Below are positions 48,988 through 62,488 of a DNA stretch of 64,000 nucleotides, one piece after another. The notes below the pieces were generated by a model. The model was given only the letters and a program-made list of their open reading frames with translations. It had not been told where the DNA came from and did no database searches. The position numbers and the translations under genes were made by a program. Every line of letters starts with the position of its first letter. Positions within the stretch are counted from its first letter, which is position 1. The DNA comes from Monarcha castaneiventris obscurior (Eukaryota > Chordata > Aves > Passeriformes > Monarchidae), in NCBI GenBank assembly GCA_026261815.1, contig JAMPIT010000230.1, positions 38,958,501 through 39,022,500 of the forward strand, written 5' to 3'.

Positions 48988-51900
48988 CTGCAAGAAAATT
49001 AAGCAGAGGTTACAAACAAGATTTATAAATACCAGATCTGTGTATGTCCATACAAAAGCTAAAGTAAGACCAAACAAGAAGCCATCCTTGCCACCTAAAA
49101 ATTCTGTGTTTAATGAATTGACAAATAATGTGTGTGGGAGGGAAAAAATTGCAAGGGGGAAGAGAAGCAATGGGAAGATGCAAGAGATGCTGGTTTAAAT
49201 AGCTGCACATACTGGCTAATGTAACAATTCCCTCAATCAGTCTCATTTCCCCTCCACCCTTCCTCCAAGAAAGGGCAAAGATGAACTCAGTAAAATCTGT
49301 TTCCTTTCACACAGATGAAACCCAAGACAGTGTTTAGGATGACAGTGCTCACTTACATTGGACAAATCTCCCTAGATTGTACTTATTTTAGTATGCTAAG
49401 ATTAATAGGGAATGTCAGTATGCAGCATTTGAAAAGGGCTGGATTTTACAGAAAAACACATCACTTTATGTGTCTAACATTAGGCACCAGAAATCCAGAT
49501 CAAAATCAGTCTAACTGAAGAAAAGTGAACAAGTTCACAACACAGACATGGAAAAATCCACTGCTCTCGTTCTGTCAAAAAGAGAATTTAAGCAATCAGT
49601 GGTACATAACAACACTGGCCCATGACAAAATCCACAGACATTCACTCATCCCCTGTGCAGGAACTTGCTAAAGGGTCTCTCCACCAAGAGACTCCGAGTA
49701 CCTCTTTGGCAAAGTATTTGGGTTTCCAGGGAGTTGTGAGTGCCGCGCGCTGCCTCTCCTCCGCTCGCTGTCTCTCTTCCAGGCGGTGCTTGTGCTCCGT
49801 GGCCGCGTCGATGTTCCCCTCCTTCAGAGAGTTGGTCACGTGCTGCCACAGGTGCCTGGCCACGGAGAAGCAAAGGGAGAGTGAGAACAGCTCTGCCACA
49901 GCCCAGTGCTGCTGGACACCAGGCTGCTGAGCAGCAGGCTGAGGCCACACTATCCATGCTGGTTTTCCAGGTCCCACAGCTTGGGAATCATCACTCTCCT
50001 AGGATATTCATCAAGTTTGTGGACCAAATTTTCAGATCCACTCAGCTCCCAGTATTTTGCAATGCAATTTTCTCAGCAGACTCTTGTTTGTGTTTCTGAC
50101 TCTTCACCACCTGATTTGTCTTCTCAAAGCAGGTGGATTTATTTTTACCATTTCCAGTTCACATTCCTTACTGATATTCTCCCACCCCCCAAAATGACAG
50201 GCATTTAATTCTGCATTTTTTTGCAGTTAAATTTTTGAATTATAAAGGGAGTGTCAGCCAAAACCCAAGAATGCATTGAATTGGGACTCTGACTGGTCCA
50301 ACGAGGTCACTAATAGAGGAACTGATTCTAGGGAGCCCCTCTAGGTCTGTGCTCTGTATTCCCAGTTACAATAATTCCCAGTACAGAGCTAAACGTTTCC
50401 CACACAGCTGACCACACTCAGATGCAATGCCTTGTATCAACCTAGCAGAAACTTTGCCCAGAAAAGCACTGAGAAAAATCCTCATAGAATGGTTTGGGTT
50501 GGAAGAGACCTCAAAGATCTTCTAGTTCCACCCTCCATGCCATGGGCAGGAACAACTCCCACTAGACCAGACTGCTCTGAGTCACATCCAACCCGGCCTT
50601 GAACACTGCCAGGGACGAGGCATCCACAGCTTCTGGGCAACCTGTTCCAGTGCCTCACCACCCTCATGGTAAAGAATTTCTTCCTAATATCTAATCCAAA
50701 CTGCTCTCTGTCTTAAACCTACCACAGCTTTCACATATGTCCAGGGGTGTTTAAATGACTTTGTATTTACAATCTGATAAACTGCATGCAGTTTGCTTAC
50801 TAGTATCTAAAAAATACAATAAATACACTGAAGAGCTACTAGTTTCCTTATTTACTACAATCTTTATGTTCCACAGTACAGAGGAAAAATGAGTTTGTGG
50901 ATAAGCAAGCAGTCTAGAAAGCAGACAAATTGTATCTGACCCTGCACAATGACTCAAGACACCCTTGCAAAATAAAAAGACATTTACAGATAATAAAATG
51001 TAGTTTAACTCATATTTTTAAATCCTCCAATAAAATGTTCCTAAATTCAATTAAAGTATTGATTTTTCTGAAGATAAACATCAACAGTTATTGACAGTGA
51101 ATAGAGAACAGGTTTTTTTCAAATGTACCTAGTCAGAGTTAGGCACATGATGTAGGTGCCGAGAGCCTCAAAACCACCTGTATGTGTGGGAGTCTTTATA
51201 TCTCCCACCGCCTCACATTTTACATACTTTTATACAAATATATATTCTGAAATATATAAAACATGAAATACCTGTTTAAATTATAGGCAACATATTTATA
51301 TATATATATATATATATACATTTTTTATATATATATATATATATGCCAGTTTGAATTACTTGCAACAAACTGACTCATTTGCCTACCATGTTGCAATCAC
51401 TCCAAAAAGCAGGTGAAAACACTGCATTACCACTTTCCAGATGCTCCTTAAAACACATACAGGCATTTTCCCTATCTACAAAATGGATGCACTCGTCACT
51501 ACAGAGTAATTTATGCTCCAAGGAACCAATACACAGCTCTGTGTGCCCCGATCTCTGTGCTGTAGGAAGTGAGGCATTTGTGATGCACAGCACTGAGAAC
51601 TGCAGTTGGCTTCCACGCTCTGTTCCCACCCGAGGCTCAGAAGGAGAGCACTGCAAAGCCTGTGCCCTTACCTCGATTCCAGTGGCCCTTGGTTTGCTAT
51701 GGGCCTGATCTTTTTCCTCATAACAGGCAGTTTGGTGGTGTCAATCACTTTGGTGTCTCCGTTGCTGTAAGTGAATTCCAGGGTCCCATTCCATTCTCCC
51801 TGTGCCTTGCACACGATGGTGTTCGTTGGATTGTGCTTCACTTCAGCTGTAACCCTGATTCAAGGGGCAAGGAAAAAAACACCACAGAAATAACTGGCAC

Positions 51901-54900
51901 CATTTATTAGCAGTACATGAAAGCACTGCCTTGCTAAGGGGACAAGCAGCTTTCTGCCTCTACAAATCAATTATTCAAGCAAAGCAGTGATGCTGTCTCC
52001 AAAAAAGACAGACTCATCCCAGGAAAGCTCTTCTAACACAGCAATAGCTTTGGGATGACATTCTAGAGAAGTACAACAGCAAGCCAACTTAAAACTCTGA
52101 TACTCATTCCTAACCCAGAGCCAAATGGTTACCTCAGCAGCCTGAAAAACAATCCCTGACATTCATGTGACATTTTCAATACATGACACTTTCACACCTG
52201 AACATAATGCTGTCAGAGACCCATGTCAAAGGCTCAGGGTATCTTTGTTTTCTTCTTCAGCTCTGCAAGTTCACTTCTCAGCTGCTGAGAGGCAATGACT
52301 AAAGTCACCTCAGCAGTCAAAGAACTGGTCTGAGAGTGAGCAAAATAGACAGGTAGGACAGGAAAACTGAAATGCAGGGAGAAGTTTTGTGTGTGTCTAT
52401 GAGCATGCACAAGTGTGCTTTAGAAAGTAATCTGTAAACTCAATTAAGCTTTTTAATTACTAAAGTAATACAGCACAAGTTCCCCAAATTTTCACTTATC
52501 CTGATGGCACCAATTATTAATCTACAACTTTTAGAGAAAAATCCTGTCAAAACAGCCCCATGTGGACATTTGCCTGAACACAACATTGAAATGGAAAGAA
52601 TAGTTACACCATCTGAAATAAAGCAGAGGTAACCACACAAAAGCACAGTCTCCTCTGGACACTGGAACAGCAGAGCAAGAAAGGGGTCTGATGTTAATGA
52701 CTGGGACATCAACTTGAGCATGGAAGCAAGGCAGGAGGCTGTCTTGCACAGCGCCTCTTTGCGCCCTCAGTAAGGGAAACCAAAGAAGGTAAATAACATT
52801 TCCACCATCTGGAATTTCAGAGCAGAGATGGGAGTTCCCAGCAGGGAGCTACCACTATGGGCAGTGACACTTGTGCTTCTCTCCTCTTTTCAGGAGCTCC
52901 ACCTGGAACACCAGTTCATCTACAAGACTCACACAGAAGCAGCAGCTGGTGTAGCAGAAATACTGCCTTTCCCACATGCATTTTTCTGATCCTGCACTTA
53001 CAGCAACTTCTACAAGCAACAAAGCCTGGAGAGAAACATTCACTTTTTTTTAATGAGAGAAATACATCCAATTCAGTTAAACAACATAATATGTATTGCT
53101 ACAATAAACTGCCCTAAAGCTTTAAGTCATCTCCAGCACTAATAGGAAAAGAGCTTCAGCTATCTGTAAAACAATCCAACACAAGAACTGAAGAGATGCC
53201 CAAGAGTCTTTCCCCTGAAATCCAGCAGCAGGTAAACAAGAGTGAGATGGTAACTGCTGTACCTGTGGACCTTCCCTCCGTAGAAGGGCTTGGTGTGGAA
53301 CGTGACCGTGGCAGAATAGCCCGTCCTGGCACAATTGATGTTGACTTTCCCTCCAAGCTCCACCCACGGGATGGTAAGGATTGAGCGAGCGTAGGCACTG
53401 GGCAGGGTGAAGACATACTCTTCCTCGTGTTCCAGCAAGTGAAGAACACCTACGCAGGAAGAGGTGAAAGTGAGGTGATAAAAGGTTCACTGATAAGACC
53501 CGGTGGCCACTGACCAGGTACCACCATTAAAAATGCACATCCACTGAGAACACAAGGTGCAGCTCTCCCTGAAGGAGAGCACTGTCTGCTAGGAAAGAAA
53601 CTCTGCTCTCTGGAACAAGCTTCTTCCAACAAGCATTTTCAAAAGCACCCGATTTCACCCTGCACCCCGGGCCCCTGCATGGTACCAAACAACTTTTCAG
53701 AAAATCTGACTGGATTCCTTACTTTGTATTACTGTAAAAAGCTGGGAAATCTAAAATGTCCATGCAAAAAGCCATACTGAAATTCAGATGCTCCCTCAGT
53801 GTTGTATCAGTCTCCCTCCAGAAAAAAATACGGGCGTGGCCAAAGGACTCTTCACTTCTCCACTCAGTTAGAAACAGCCACATCCTCCACTGACTTCCTC
53901 TTGATGCGATTGTTGGTGAGAGTGAAAGGCTCTGAGTCTCCCTGGACACAAGTAGGAAACACAGCATCTAGAAATCTCCCATGAAATTTGCTCCTTAATT
54001 TCCAAATGCCTGGTTTCTCACACAGGCTTTGAAAAAATCTTGCATAATCAAAGAGGGGCCCAGCAGGGCCACTGCTCTACTACCACCAAGTCCAATGTCT
54101 CTACCAGGCAGAGAAAAGTACTGGTAATTCTATCTCATTCTGTAAAGCTTCTTCCACCCTCAGCAGGATGAGGCTGTAACTGCAAACAACACACAACAGC
54201 AGCAGTTTTTCAACATTACTTGGAAGTTGCACAAAGAAAGTTGCTTTCCTGATCAGACCTTTGCAGCTTCCCCTGGGGCTACAGATACAACTCTATCCCC
54301 ATAAAAACTGTAGTTTGGTCTTCAGGATAACAGGACACAAGACCAGGAAAAGAGCACCATAAACCTTGTACGCAGAATTAGATCATGCCAAATGTCTGCA
54401 GTGTATTTTTTATCAGAGTTTTACAGTCTTTTGTGTCCCATTTACTAACTGCCTAAAGGCAAAAATGACAGCTTTGAAAATATTTTTTCACAACAGGGAC
54501 TGAAAATAACCCATCACAGGAAGCACTCAGAACCCAGAAATATTTGAAAAAAAGGAGCAAGAAAGTTATTTTGACATAGTAATAGTATCTGTTTAGAAAC
54601 AAGATGAGCTTGAGTCCATTTGCCTTCACCCTGGGGCAGGCAGGGGAAGAAAACACCGTTAGTGGTATTGATTAATCTATCTGTTTAAGGGAATAATGAC
54701 ACCATTTTTTCAAAGTGATCTCAGATTTAATGATGAAAAAGCATTAAATAGGAACACAACACTACTGCTGCCAATATGAAAATATGCCTTTAATGCTGCA
54801 TGAAAACACAAAAACACACCCAAAATTTAAAAGCACAGAGCTGTAACAGAAACCACCGTCTTGAATACTGTCTCAAGCTAAGAAAACTAAATGCAGGCAC

Positions 54901-57900
54901 AGGAAGCTCTGCAATTTGTCAATTCTGCCTTCTGAAACTATTTCACAGGAAAACATTTGCAAACCAGAACACCTTCATGCAGTTTTCTCAGAACTTCTGC
55001 AACCTCAGCCTGCCAGCAGCGACACAGCCAGCGCCTCCACTCCAGCAAGTCTGACACAAGGAGCTGGGAGTGCAAAAGCACACAGAGAAGCCGTGTCTTT
55101 AAAAGGACCTTTAACCATTTCATCTTGGCAGGTTACAAGTTCCTCGTGTCATGTGCTGAACCCTCACCAGCAGGGAAAGGCCAGGAGGACACAGCTGGAA
55201 CACACACACACGTTTTGCCTCAAGCTTCCTTGGCTCCACACCTGCAGAGAAATCCAAGCTGAATACACTGCAGGAATGCTGAACTACCCAACTCATCCTG
55301 GACACGCAGCCAGAAGAACTTTTACTCAAAAAATGACCCTGGTTATCAAACTCATTAAATGGATGCTATAATAGCATTAAGTTAATAAAGAACAATTGTA
55401 GAATCATAGAATGACCTGTGTTGGAAGGGACCTTAAAAATCATCAAGTTCCAACCCCCCTGCCATGGGCAGGGACACCTTCCACTAGACCAGGCTGCTCA
55501 GAGCTCCATCCAGCCTGGCCTTGAACACTGCCAGGGATGGGACATCCACAGCTTCTCTGGGCACCCTGTTCCAGTGCCTCACCACCCCCACAGTACAGAT
55601 TTTTTTACTAATATCTAACCTAAACCTACTCTCTTCAATTTTAAAGCCATTTCCCCTTTTCCTGTCACTACATGCCCTTGTAAAAAGTCCCTCTCCATCT
55701 GCCATCCTCCTCTGACCATCACTGTATGTGCCCAGGTGGGAGGAAACTTGGTATGATAAACACAATTTCCTTTTGGGTGAGTATAGGTTTGCTTTTGTCC
55801 CCTGATGGGATCAATAGCTTTTTCCTCCCTACCCAAGTGGGAGGGACTCAGAGCTGCAATGCTGCCAAGCACATTTAAAGTGGAGAGCAAACAGCAGCAG
55901 TGACCTTCAATGTAAATATTTAACCACCACAGCAGGTTAGATATTAAAACCTGAACCCGGCTCTCTTGGCAGTATTTTTAGCACCTGGTAGCATATTTTC
56001 TGAATTCCTTAAACAGCTGAATAAATACATTTTTTAATGAAATGCTATCTCACTTGAAGTATGACTCCAGCTCCATAATTACAGCCTAAAAGAGATTAAA
56101 GGGCAGATCTGAAATACCCACAACTTGATAATACTTTTAGTATTAACCTGTTTTGCATTCCATCATTTGCAGAGCCCACATGCAAAACCTCGTTTAAGTG
56201 AAGCACCACAAACACCGTGGCTGCACCACCACATCTGAACAGAGACCTGTGCCTCCGTAGGGGAGAGGAAGCCAAAAATTACACTGAGATTCAGCATTTG
56301 TAACAGGTACCCCAATTTGAATTAACTCCCTACCCTGCCAAGTGTCAATCTTGGGAAATTACAAACCAGTTGACTGAAAGCTAACAGTTACTTTACAATG
56401 TGTAATTTTAACATCTGCTTGTAAGTATCATTACATTGCAACTGATCTTTAAAAACGACTGCTGGAAAACACACAGACCATTTTTCTCCCCATCCTTCCC
56501 TACTGTAAGGGATGATCCATGTTTAGTTTGAAAATGACTATAAGAAGATACACATGAAAAGTTGTAGAATATTTTCCCATTTTTAGTTTTTTCCTCTCAC
56601 ATCAAAGAGTTCTTTCGAAAACTCCCAATTCCTTTAAAAAAAAAAAAAATCTAAAGTATTTACAGGCAACAATTACACATGGAAAAACACACCAGACCAG
56701 TATTCTGGTAGGAGCAGTGGATTTAGTAATCTAGTTTATTAGGAAAAAAAAAAAAAAGCTACAGAGAAGGGTGAATTTTTTATAAACCAGTGCAGAATAC
56801 TGAAATTCCTCCTTGAAATGTCCTCAACACCATTTACTCCTCCTTTTTACTACAGCAATGTATTCAGAGTCACACCCCTACCCACGACTCCTCAGCCTGC
56901 ATTAAAGGAAGTGACGGTCCTGCCATATCATTTTCCCAGTTTGACCCTTACATGTCCCTCACTGATGCTGCAGCTTTGGGAATTGATTTCCCAGTAACAC
57001 ATATTGACAAAACTCCCCAGAGGAGGCTCTGGATCAATAAGCTGCAGGAGAGACATGTGGGATTTAATGCTTCCCACTGACTGCATGGAGATCAATCTGA
57101 ACAGCAAATGGCACGTGGGACACATGGGGCCTAGGGAAGTTTCCTTGTCTAAGGAGCTCCTAGCACAGACAGAGGAGCAAGTTAAGTGTGGGATGAGCCC
57201 CACATGGGTGCTGTGCATCCCCAACTGCCCAGATCCCCACAGGGAAACAGGAGATGCCAGAACTGGGCTCTTATTGTCTCAAACCTTCCAGCCAGCTGTG
57301 TTGCACTGCTCATTTTTCAAAGACTGGAGCCATTTGCTAAATTAAGTAATGAGTGCCATGCTACAGGAAAACTGTTCTAAAAACACTGGGCTAAAAAATA
57401 TTAACACAAAAATGAGTACTTAGGGAAATATTTAGGTAGCTCTAATTGCATGGAGCAATCAAGCTTTGGGACTGGTAAATTAAAAAGTCACTAATTCCTC
57501 AGTACTAGAAATTATAGACCTGTACATCTGTTAATATATACACACACATGTATTCTAACAGGAGAAAAAAAAAAGAGAGGACAAAAACATTCATTGCTTT
57601 CTTTTAAATTTACCCTGGAAAGAGCACTGCACCTTTTACCCACCTACCAAATCCCTTCAAGCTGATTTTCAATTTAGAAAAACAATCTCTGGAAGCCTAT
57701 GCCTCACTACTTTTTAAAACATTTAAAATAGCAGAAGTGAAAACACCAGACATAACTAGCCACTTGACAATACAGAGCAATCCATTTAAATGTACTTTAT
57801 GCTCTCTGCAAAATTAAGCCATAAATCAAAGATGACACTTTTTGTTGGGATTTTGTTGCTCTGGACCAAAATCCAAGAGCAGAAAAGGAACAGGCACAGC

Positions 57901-60900
57901 TGACACTGAGGTGTGCTCACCACAGCATCCTTACCCTACAACCAGTATCCACTTGAAGATTCTATGGACCATGAAAAAAAACATTAAATATTTACACTGG
58001 CTTTCCCATCCTTTGCTAATTTAAATCTTAATGTGATCCTATTCATTACAGCCTCATCTCCCCCCTCACTCTTTCATTAGTACATAATTAACATTACCCA
58101 GAATTAGGGACTGCATATGAAACATAAGCTCTTTTATGCAAAATACTCTCTTTTCTGTTCAGGCTGGCTTTCTCATGAGGAAACTCAGTGCTGACTACCC
58201 TGAAGAACGGGGGTTTTGTTATACAGCAAAGAAAAAGTTGCAACATTTCATTAGCAAGCCAGATTTAGACCCCTCATAACCAGAGGCGAAGAAAGGCTAG
58301 CACATAAAACAGCTCCTCACATGGACTCCCAGCAAAGCTCTCCCATTTGTTCTGCATCTCTGCAATTGATATTTACTTTGAATCAACAAACAAAAACCAC
58401 AAACAGAAAAAAAAATCTTAGTCACTTAGAGGTGCAACATACACAAAAAGTCACACCACTGAGATACTGAGCTGTGCCCTTTGTGTGCAAAGACCATTTC
58501 ATCCTTAAATCCCCTAATTCTTTAAATTCCTTTATAAGCCTTTGTACTTCCATGACATTCTGTCAGCTTCTAATAAAAAGCATAAAAAGCAACATGCTCT
58601 ATATATCTAAGGACTTTCTATAAAAATATGATTCAAAGCCCCCACAAATACATTACCATTACCATATTCCTTACACACCATAGGTCCAAAAATTCAGTAC
58701 TACTTTATTTCTGCAAATAGCCAACTGCAGTAGAAAAGCCTTCACTGAACTGTTGGAATGACACACACACAAAATTTCTCAGTAGAGAGCAACGCTTTAA
58801 AACACACCACATCTGCTTGTATTCAATATTAGGCCACAATGAAGTTTCTGGTCATCATCACAGAATCATCACAGAATGGCCTGTGTTGGAAAGGACCTTA
58901 AAAATCATCTTGTTCCAAACCCTCTGCTGTGGGCAGGAACACTTTTCACTACACCAGGTTGCTCAGAGCCCCATCCAACCTGACCTTGAAAACTCCCAGG
59001 GATGGGGCATCCACAGCTTCTCTGGGCACCCTGGTCAAACAGAACTGTTCTGATATATCTGAATAGAACAAGATGGCCACTCACTACCACTAAATTATCA
59101 AAAACATTAATTACAGTTCTCTGATGTTCTGTATGGAAGGATTCTTCTTCTCTCTCGAATATTGATTAGTACTGATTTAATCTGTAGTATAATGAAACTA
59201 ATATTGAACCAACACCACGATCATTTAACCCAAGTCTCAAAATGGACACAGGTATATTAGAGGTATCAAGGAAACTGTCTCTCAAGCAACATGATGCCAC
59301 ACCAAAAGTCCTCACTGATCTTAAAAAAAGTCAAAGGCCCCCACATGTATGTAATTTAACTCCAGCAACAGGCAAGAAAGGGTTGAATGCTCCTAATGAG
59401 GGGAAATAAAAAAAAGAAATGAGAAGGGGACAAGACAAAATCCCAACCACAGCACGTTTACTTTGGTCATCCAATGCATAGTAGCAAAAAAACCCACAAC
59501 AATCAAAACCCAGAGATTTTGATGATCTATGAGATGTTACTTTGTGTCTCATCAAAAGCAGGATCAGTGATACTTCATTCCCAAGAAACTCACTTAATCT
59601 GCTTTTAACAGCTTAAAATGGCATTATACAACCTTACTAGCCAACCTTGGTGTGTGAAAGTTTCTCCAAGGAGCTAACTTTAGTTTCTACCTACCTTAAG
59701 TAGCTTCAGATGCCTTCTGACTCACAGCTCCTTTCCACAGCCTAACTCACTAACTCGACCAGATTAATTCACCCCGTATGAAATGTTACAACCCTGAAAT
59801 GTCCCTAAACACAAGAGAAAAAATCTCCAAATTATATTTCACACTAAAAATTTATTAGGCCCTGCATTACTAGGCATGTAAATACAGACTTAGGTTTTCC
59901 ACACTTAGTCCAGCAGCTCCTTTTTTCGGTTCAGCAATCCATTCCCTGGTACTCACGCTGACCTCAATCTACTACAGAATTTATACTTGTGCAGCACATA
60001 AGAAAAAAGCATCTGCAGTAGATTCTAATTTTTGCACAGCTTGACAAATCTACACACCATCTTAGTCAGGAAGACTTCCCTGGACCTAAAATAAATAAAC
60101 AAAAAAATTAAAGAAAGTGCAGTTTCAAGTGGAGGAACTGCACTGCAAAGGCAGCATTTTAAACTGAGGCTGTCAGGCTTAGGCTGGCTGTTTTCAGATG
60201 ATGGGAAAGCCTCAGGGGTACAACTTCTTGCTGCCCATTGCCAGTCCTCAACATGCAACAGAAATGCTTGGGCTGCACTGGAATGTCTCCATCACTTCCC
60301 AGAAATGCTGTCAGCGTGAAGGTCCCTGCTTTTGCACTGCTTACATGAACAAAAAGATGAATGGTAACTATGCATTGGTGAACCCAGACCTCCTCCCAGA
60401 ACGCCCAATCATAAGGACAGCAGCAAACCTTGGAATAAAAGAGTTTGCTACTGCAGATGTTCCCCAAAGCCTGCCTCCACTCCTGGGATATCTCCAGGAT
60501 CATGAAAAAAAGAAAGAGGATAGGGAAGAACTTACTCTCACAAGCACACATTAAACAATCCTTGGGGTGAGTAAGCGGTTAATTCTTAGACCCTTTCTCT
60601 CTCAAAACTGGGACACATCACGACTTTGAAGTTTAAATAATCCCCACAGTAGACACCCCCAATCCCAGGGAACTGTGTGCGCTAGCAGCAAAAGAAAGAT
60701 TTCCCTACTCCTACATAATCATAAGTGACTTTGTGTTTAATTTTATTTCCATTAAATAGTTCCCTTCACTAAGCAAAAGAGTACTGGAAATGAACATGTA
60801 CCAGAAAAATGAGGAATGTTAAGCCAATGACTCAGGCTGGCAGTAGTACAGGCAGGAGACAGACAGAAAGACCAATTTCCCTTCTGACACTCCCTTCCCA

Positions 60901-62488
60901 ACTTCCTTAACTCTGTATTCAAAGCAAAACACCTCAGCCATCGGAAGAAGGAAGGAGACGTGCTAACATGGACTTTATCACAAGGACATCAAAACCAGGA
61001 GTAAGGAGGTTTCATGTCTCTTCTACTAAAAAGGGAATATATTGCCATCAGGAAAGCAGCTACTGTAGTCCTTTATGCTGGTCTTTAGTTTTAGATAGTG
61101 GAAATAGCAGAATACCACCTGTATTTTTTCACCATAATTATTTTGTTGCTACTAATAAGCAAACCCAAATCACTGCGTTTCCCATTCCACTTTTTTACTA
61201 CCTTTAATACCATAGTATTTAACATAATGGTGACAAAAAGAAGCAAGTTGTCCTCATACTTCTGAGACTACAGTCTAAAACCTAGTTAAGGAAAAACACT
61301 GAAATCCATACATAGGATATTACCCTCAAACAGCCAAAGGGAGTAGCTTTTTCTCACTGCATTAAGTGTCAGTGACAACACTGGTACAGGTGTGTTTATT
61401 AGTTCAGATCATCCATTAAGGATTTGTTATGATTCCCTGTATTTCTGAACTCAGCTTGAGCCAATGACTTATCACAATGCAGATTGCATATATATGATAT
61501 AAAAGACCAGGATTTATACCTCTATATGTGACTTTACAGAAAGCTTGTGAAAATACACTAACTTTGCAAACACTTCGCAGAAACTATGAAAAACAAATGT
61601 TAGGCTTATGTAAAAACAATTTTTCCTCATTGCTTTGTTCCAGTTGTGAGCACCAAATCCCGTATTACTCTAAAAGTGAACAAGACAAACAAAAATATTC
61701 TTACAGAATATGCTATCCTTTGTCATTTGTTATTGTAACTTAATTATATCTGAGGTCTGGCCATATATATTAACAGACTCTCATCAATATAAGCACACAT
61801 TTATATATGCTGTGCATTTCACATTCTGTCTGCACAGCAAAGGTTATACGAACCCTACAGTTTTAATTCCAAACTTCACAAAAGCAAACAGTCATAAGGT
61901 TCAAATGAAAGGTCAGAGGGAGAGCAAGCAGGGAAACATTTGGATTTCCATCGACACCGAGAAATACTAGCTCAAAAAAAGCAGAATAAAAGCACGTTTC
62001 TTACCTTCACCTACCATAGAAACCCCTATTGACATGCCCATGAACTTGCTTTTGGTCCATACGTGAGCGTTCACACACATTTTCTTCTCTTTGCACTCAC
62101 AGTAAAAGCAAGATACTGGTGGATGGTGAGACACTTGTTCAGCTACAAACCTCAGCTTGTAGCACGTGGACTGGTCCTGGCCAAGCTCCTTGGCTGAGTC
62201 CTTAGAAACCGTGGAGGCACCGTTAGTTCTGAACGCTTTCACTTTATCTTTAGGCACATCCCACGAGCAATGAAACGTTTCACCAATTATAGGGTTATAG
62301 GGCTTCTTGGCAACTGCTCCCTTTCGGCCTTCGTGAAAAGCTGTTAGATAATACTCCACAAAGCAGATAATTCTTTCCTCGGGAGTGGCTCCAGCTGCAA
62401 TTGACAAAAACAGGTCTGGATGGGCCATGAAATTTGCATACATCTCCAGCAGGGATCTTTTCTCCAAAATAAATGTTGGAAGCACTAC
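48943..62488 (-). CDS. OSBPL10: OSBPL10 (ORP10), oxysterol-binding protein-related, last five coding exons
   Basis: ORP10 is a member of the oxysterol-binding protein family. It acts at membrane contact sites, where the family exchanges phosphatidylserine or sterol against PI4P. Five - strand exons (62488-62005, 53449-53263, 51854-51672, 49855-49702, 48987-48943) join in phase to 350 residues plus TGA. This is the lipid-binding ORD domain, beginning at [17 protein letters not shown]. The family fingerprint EQVSHHPP sits at residues 117-124 of the visible part (about 62140-62117), with the PI4P-binding His pair. [28 protein letters not shown] and a Glu/Arg-rich helix before TPWKPKYF follow the family order. 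The N-terminal PH domain and about 410 residues are encoded beyond the right edge. The paralogue OSBPL11 is close in sequence; position beside STT3B favours OSBPL10. Confidence 0.93.
49702..49855 (-). CDS. OSBPL10: OSBPL10 penultimate exon
   Basis: This exon is 154 nt, with acceptor TCCGTGGCCAG and donor AAAGAG|GTACTC. It encodes [20 protein letters not shown], then an Arg/Glu-rich helix and [11 protein letters not shown]. It is GC- and CpG-rich (GCGCGC, GCGGCC) compared with its AT-rich surroundings. The intron below it (48988-49701) shows nothing recognised. Confidence 0.94.
50483..50725 (-). mobile_element. CR1 3'-end fragment
   Basis: It begins CATAGAATGGTTTGGGTTGG on the + strand. It continues through CCATGGGCAGG and TTGAACACTGCCAGGGA to TAATATCTAATCC. 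On the - strand a remnant of the [12 protein letters not shown]-terminus is readable. It lies in an OSBPL10 intron, sense to that gene. Confidence 0.9.
51296..51344. repeat. paired (TA)n blocks
   Basis: Two TA runs of about 20 nt (51296-51318 and 51325-51344) separated by CATTTTT, in an OSBPL10 intron. Confidence 0.9.
51672..51854 (-). CDS. OSBPL10: OSBPL10 exon, ORD domain
   Basis: This exon is 183 nt, with acceptor CCTTGAATCAG and donor TCGAG|GTAAGG. It encodes [20 protein letters not shown] through QGPLESR. It includes the [11 protein letters not shown] strand common to ORP proteins and the basic MRKKIRP segment. The intron below (49856-51671) holds a CR1 fragment (50483-50725) and a (TA)n block (51296-51344). 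Confidence 0.95.
53263..53449 (-). CDS. OSBPL10: OSBPL10 exon, mid ORD domain
   Basis: This exon is 187 nt, with acceptor CTTCCTGCGTAG and donor CACAG|GTACAG. It encodes (G)[20 protein letters not shown] through FYGGKVH plus two bases of Arg. The segment [18 protein letters not shown] is highly conserved in ORP10/11. The 1.4 kb intron below it (51855-53262) shows no recognised feature. Confidence 0.95.
55400..55725 (-). mobile_element. CR1 3'-end fragment
   Basis: It begins AGAATCATAGAATGACCTGT on the + strand. On the - strand it reads [16 protein letters not shown], then [18 protein letters not shown] and [14 protein letters not shown], a well-preserved CR1 ORF2 C-terminus. It is less decayed than the 4 kb copy, suggesting a younger insertion. 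It lies in an OSBPL10 intron. Confidence 0.92.
58861..59036 (-). mobile_element. CR1 3'-end fragment
   Basis: It begins CAGAATCATCACAGAATGGC on the + strand and carries TGTTGGAAAGGACCTTAAAA, the GGGCAGGAACACTTTTCACT block and GGGGCATCCACAGCTTCTCT. Its sequence type matches the copy at 55400. It ends abruptly after GGGCACCCTGG. Confidence 0.88.
62005..62488 (-). CDS. OSBPL10: OSBPL10 exon with EQVSHHPP fingerprint
   Basis: This exon is 484 nt, with acceptor TTTGCATACAG and donor GAAG|GTAAGA. It encodes 161 codons from [13 protein letters not shown] to GVSMVGE plus the first base of Gly, covering the ORD core and the fingerprint. The stretch between [13 protein letters not shown] and STCYKLRF is the variable loop seen in ORP10/11. 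The 8.5 kb intron below it (53450-62004) holds CR1 fragments at about 55400 and 58861, a two-strand open region at 60159-60554 of unknown nature, and A14 runs near 56636 and 56744. Confidence 0.95.

Noticed and set aside
49622..50208. + strand frames of about 100 codons
   Set aside because: They are antisense shadows of the GC-rich OSBPL10 penultimate exon, followed by intron.
53122..53490. Overlapping - strand frames around the 53.3 kb exon
   Set aside because: Only one frame continues the ORP domain; the others are shadows or extend into intron.
56636..56757. Poly(A) tails of processed pseudogenes
   Set aside because: Two A14 runs are present, but no gene-like sequence precedes either and no target duplication is seen.
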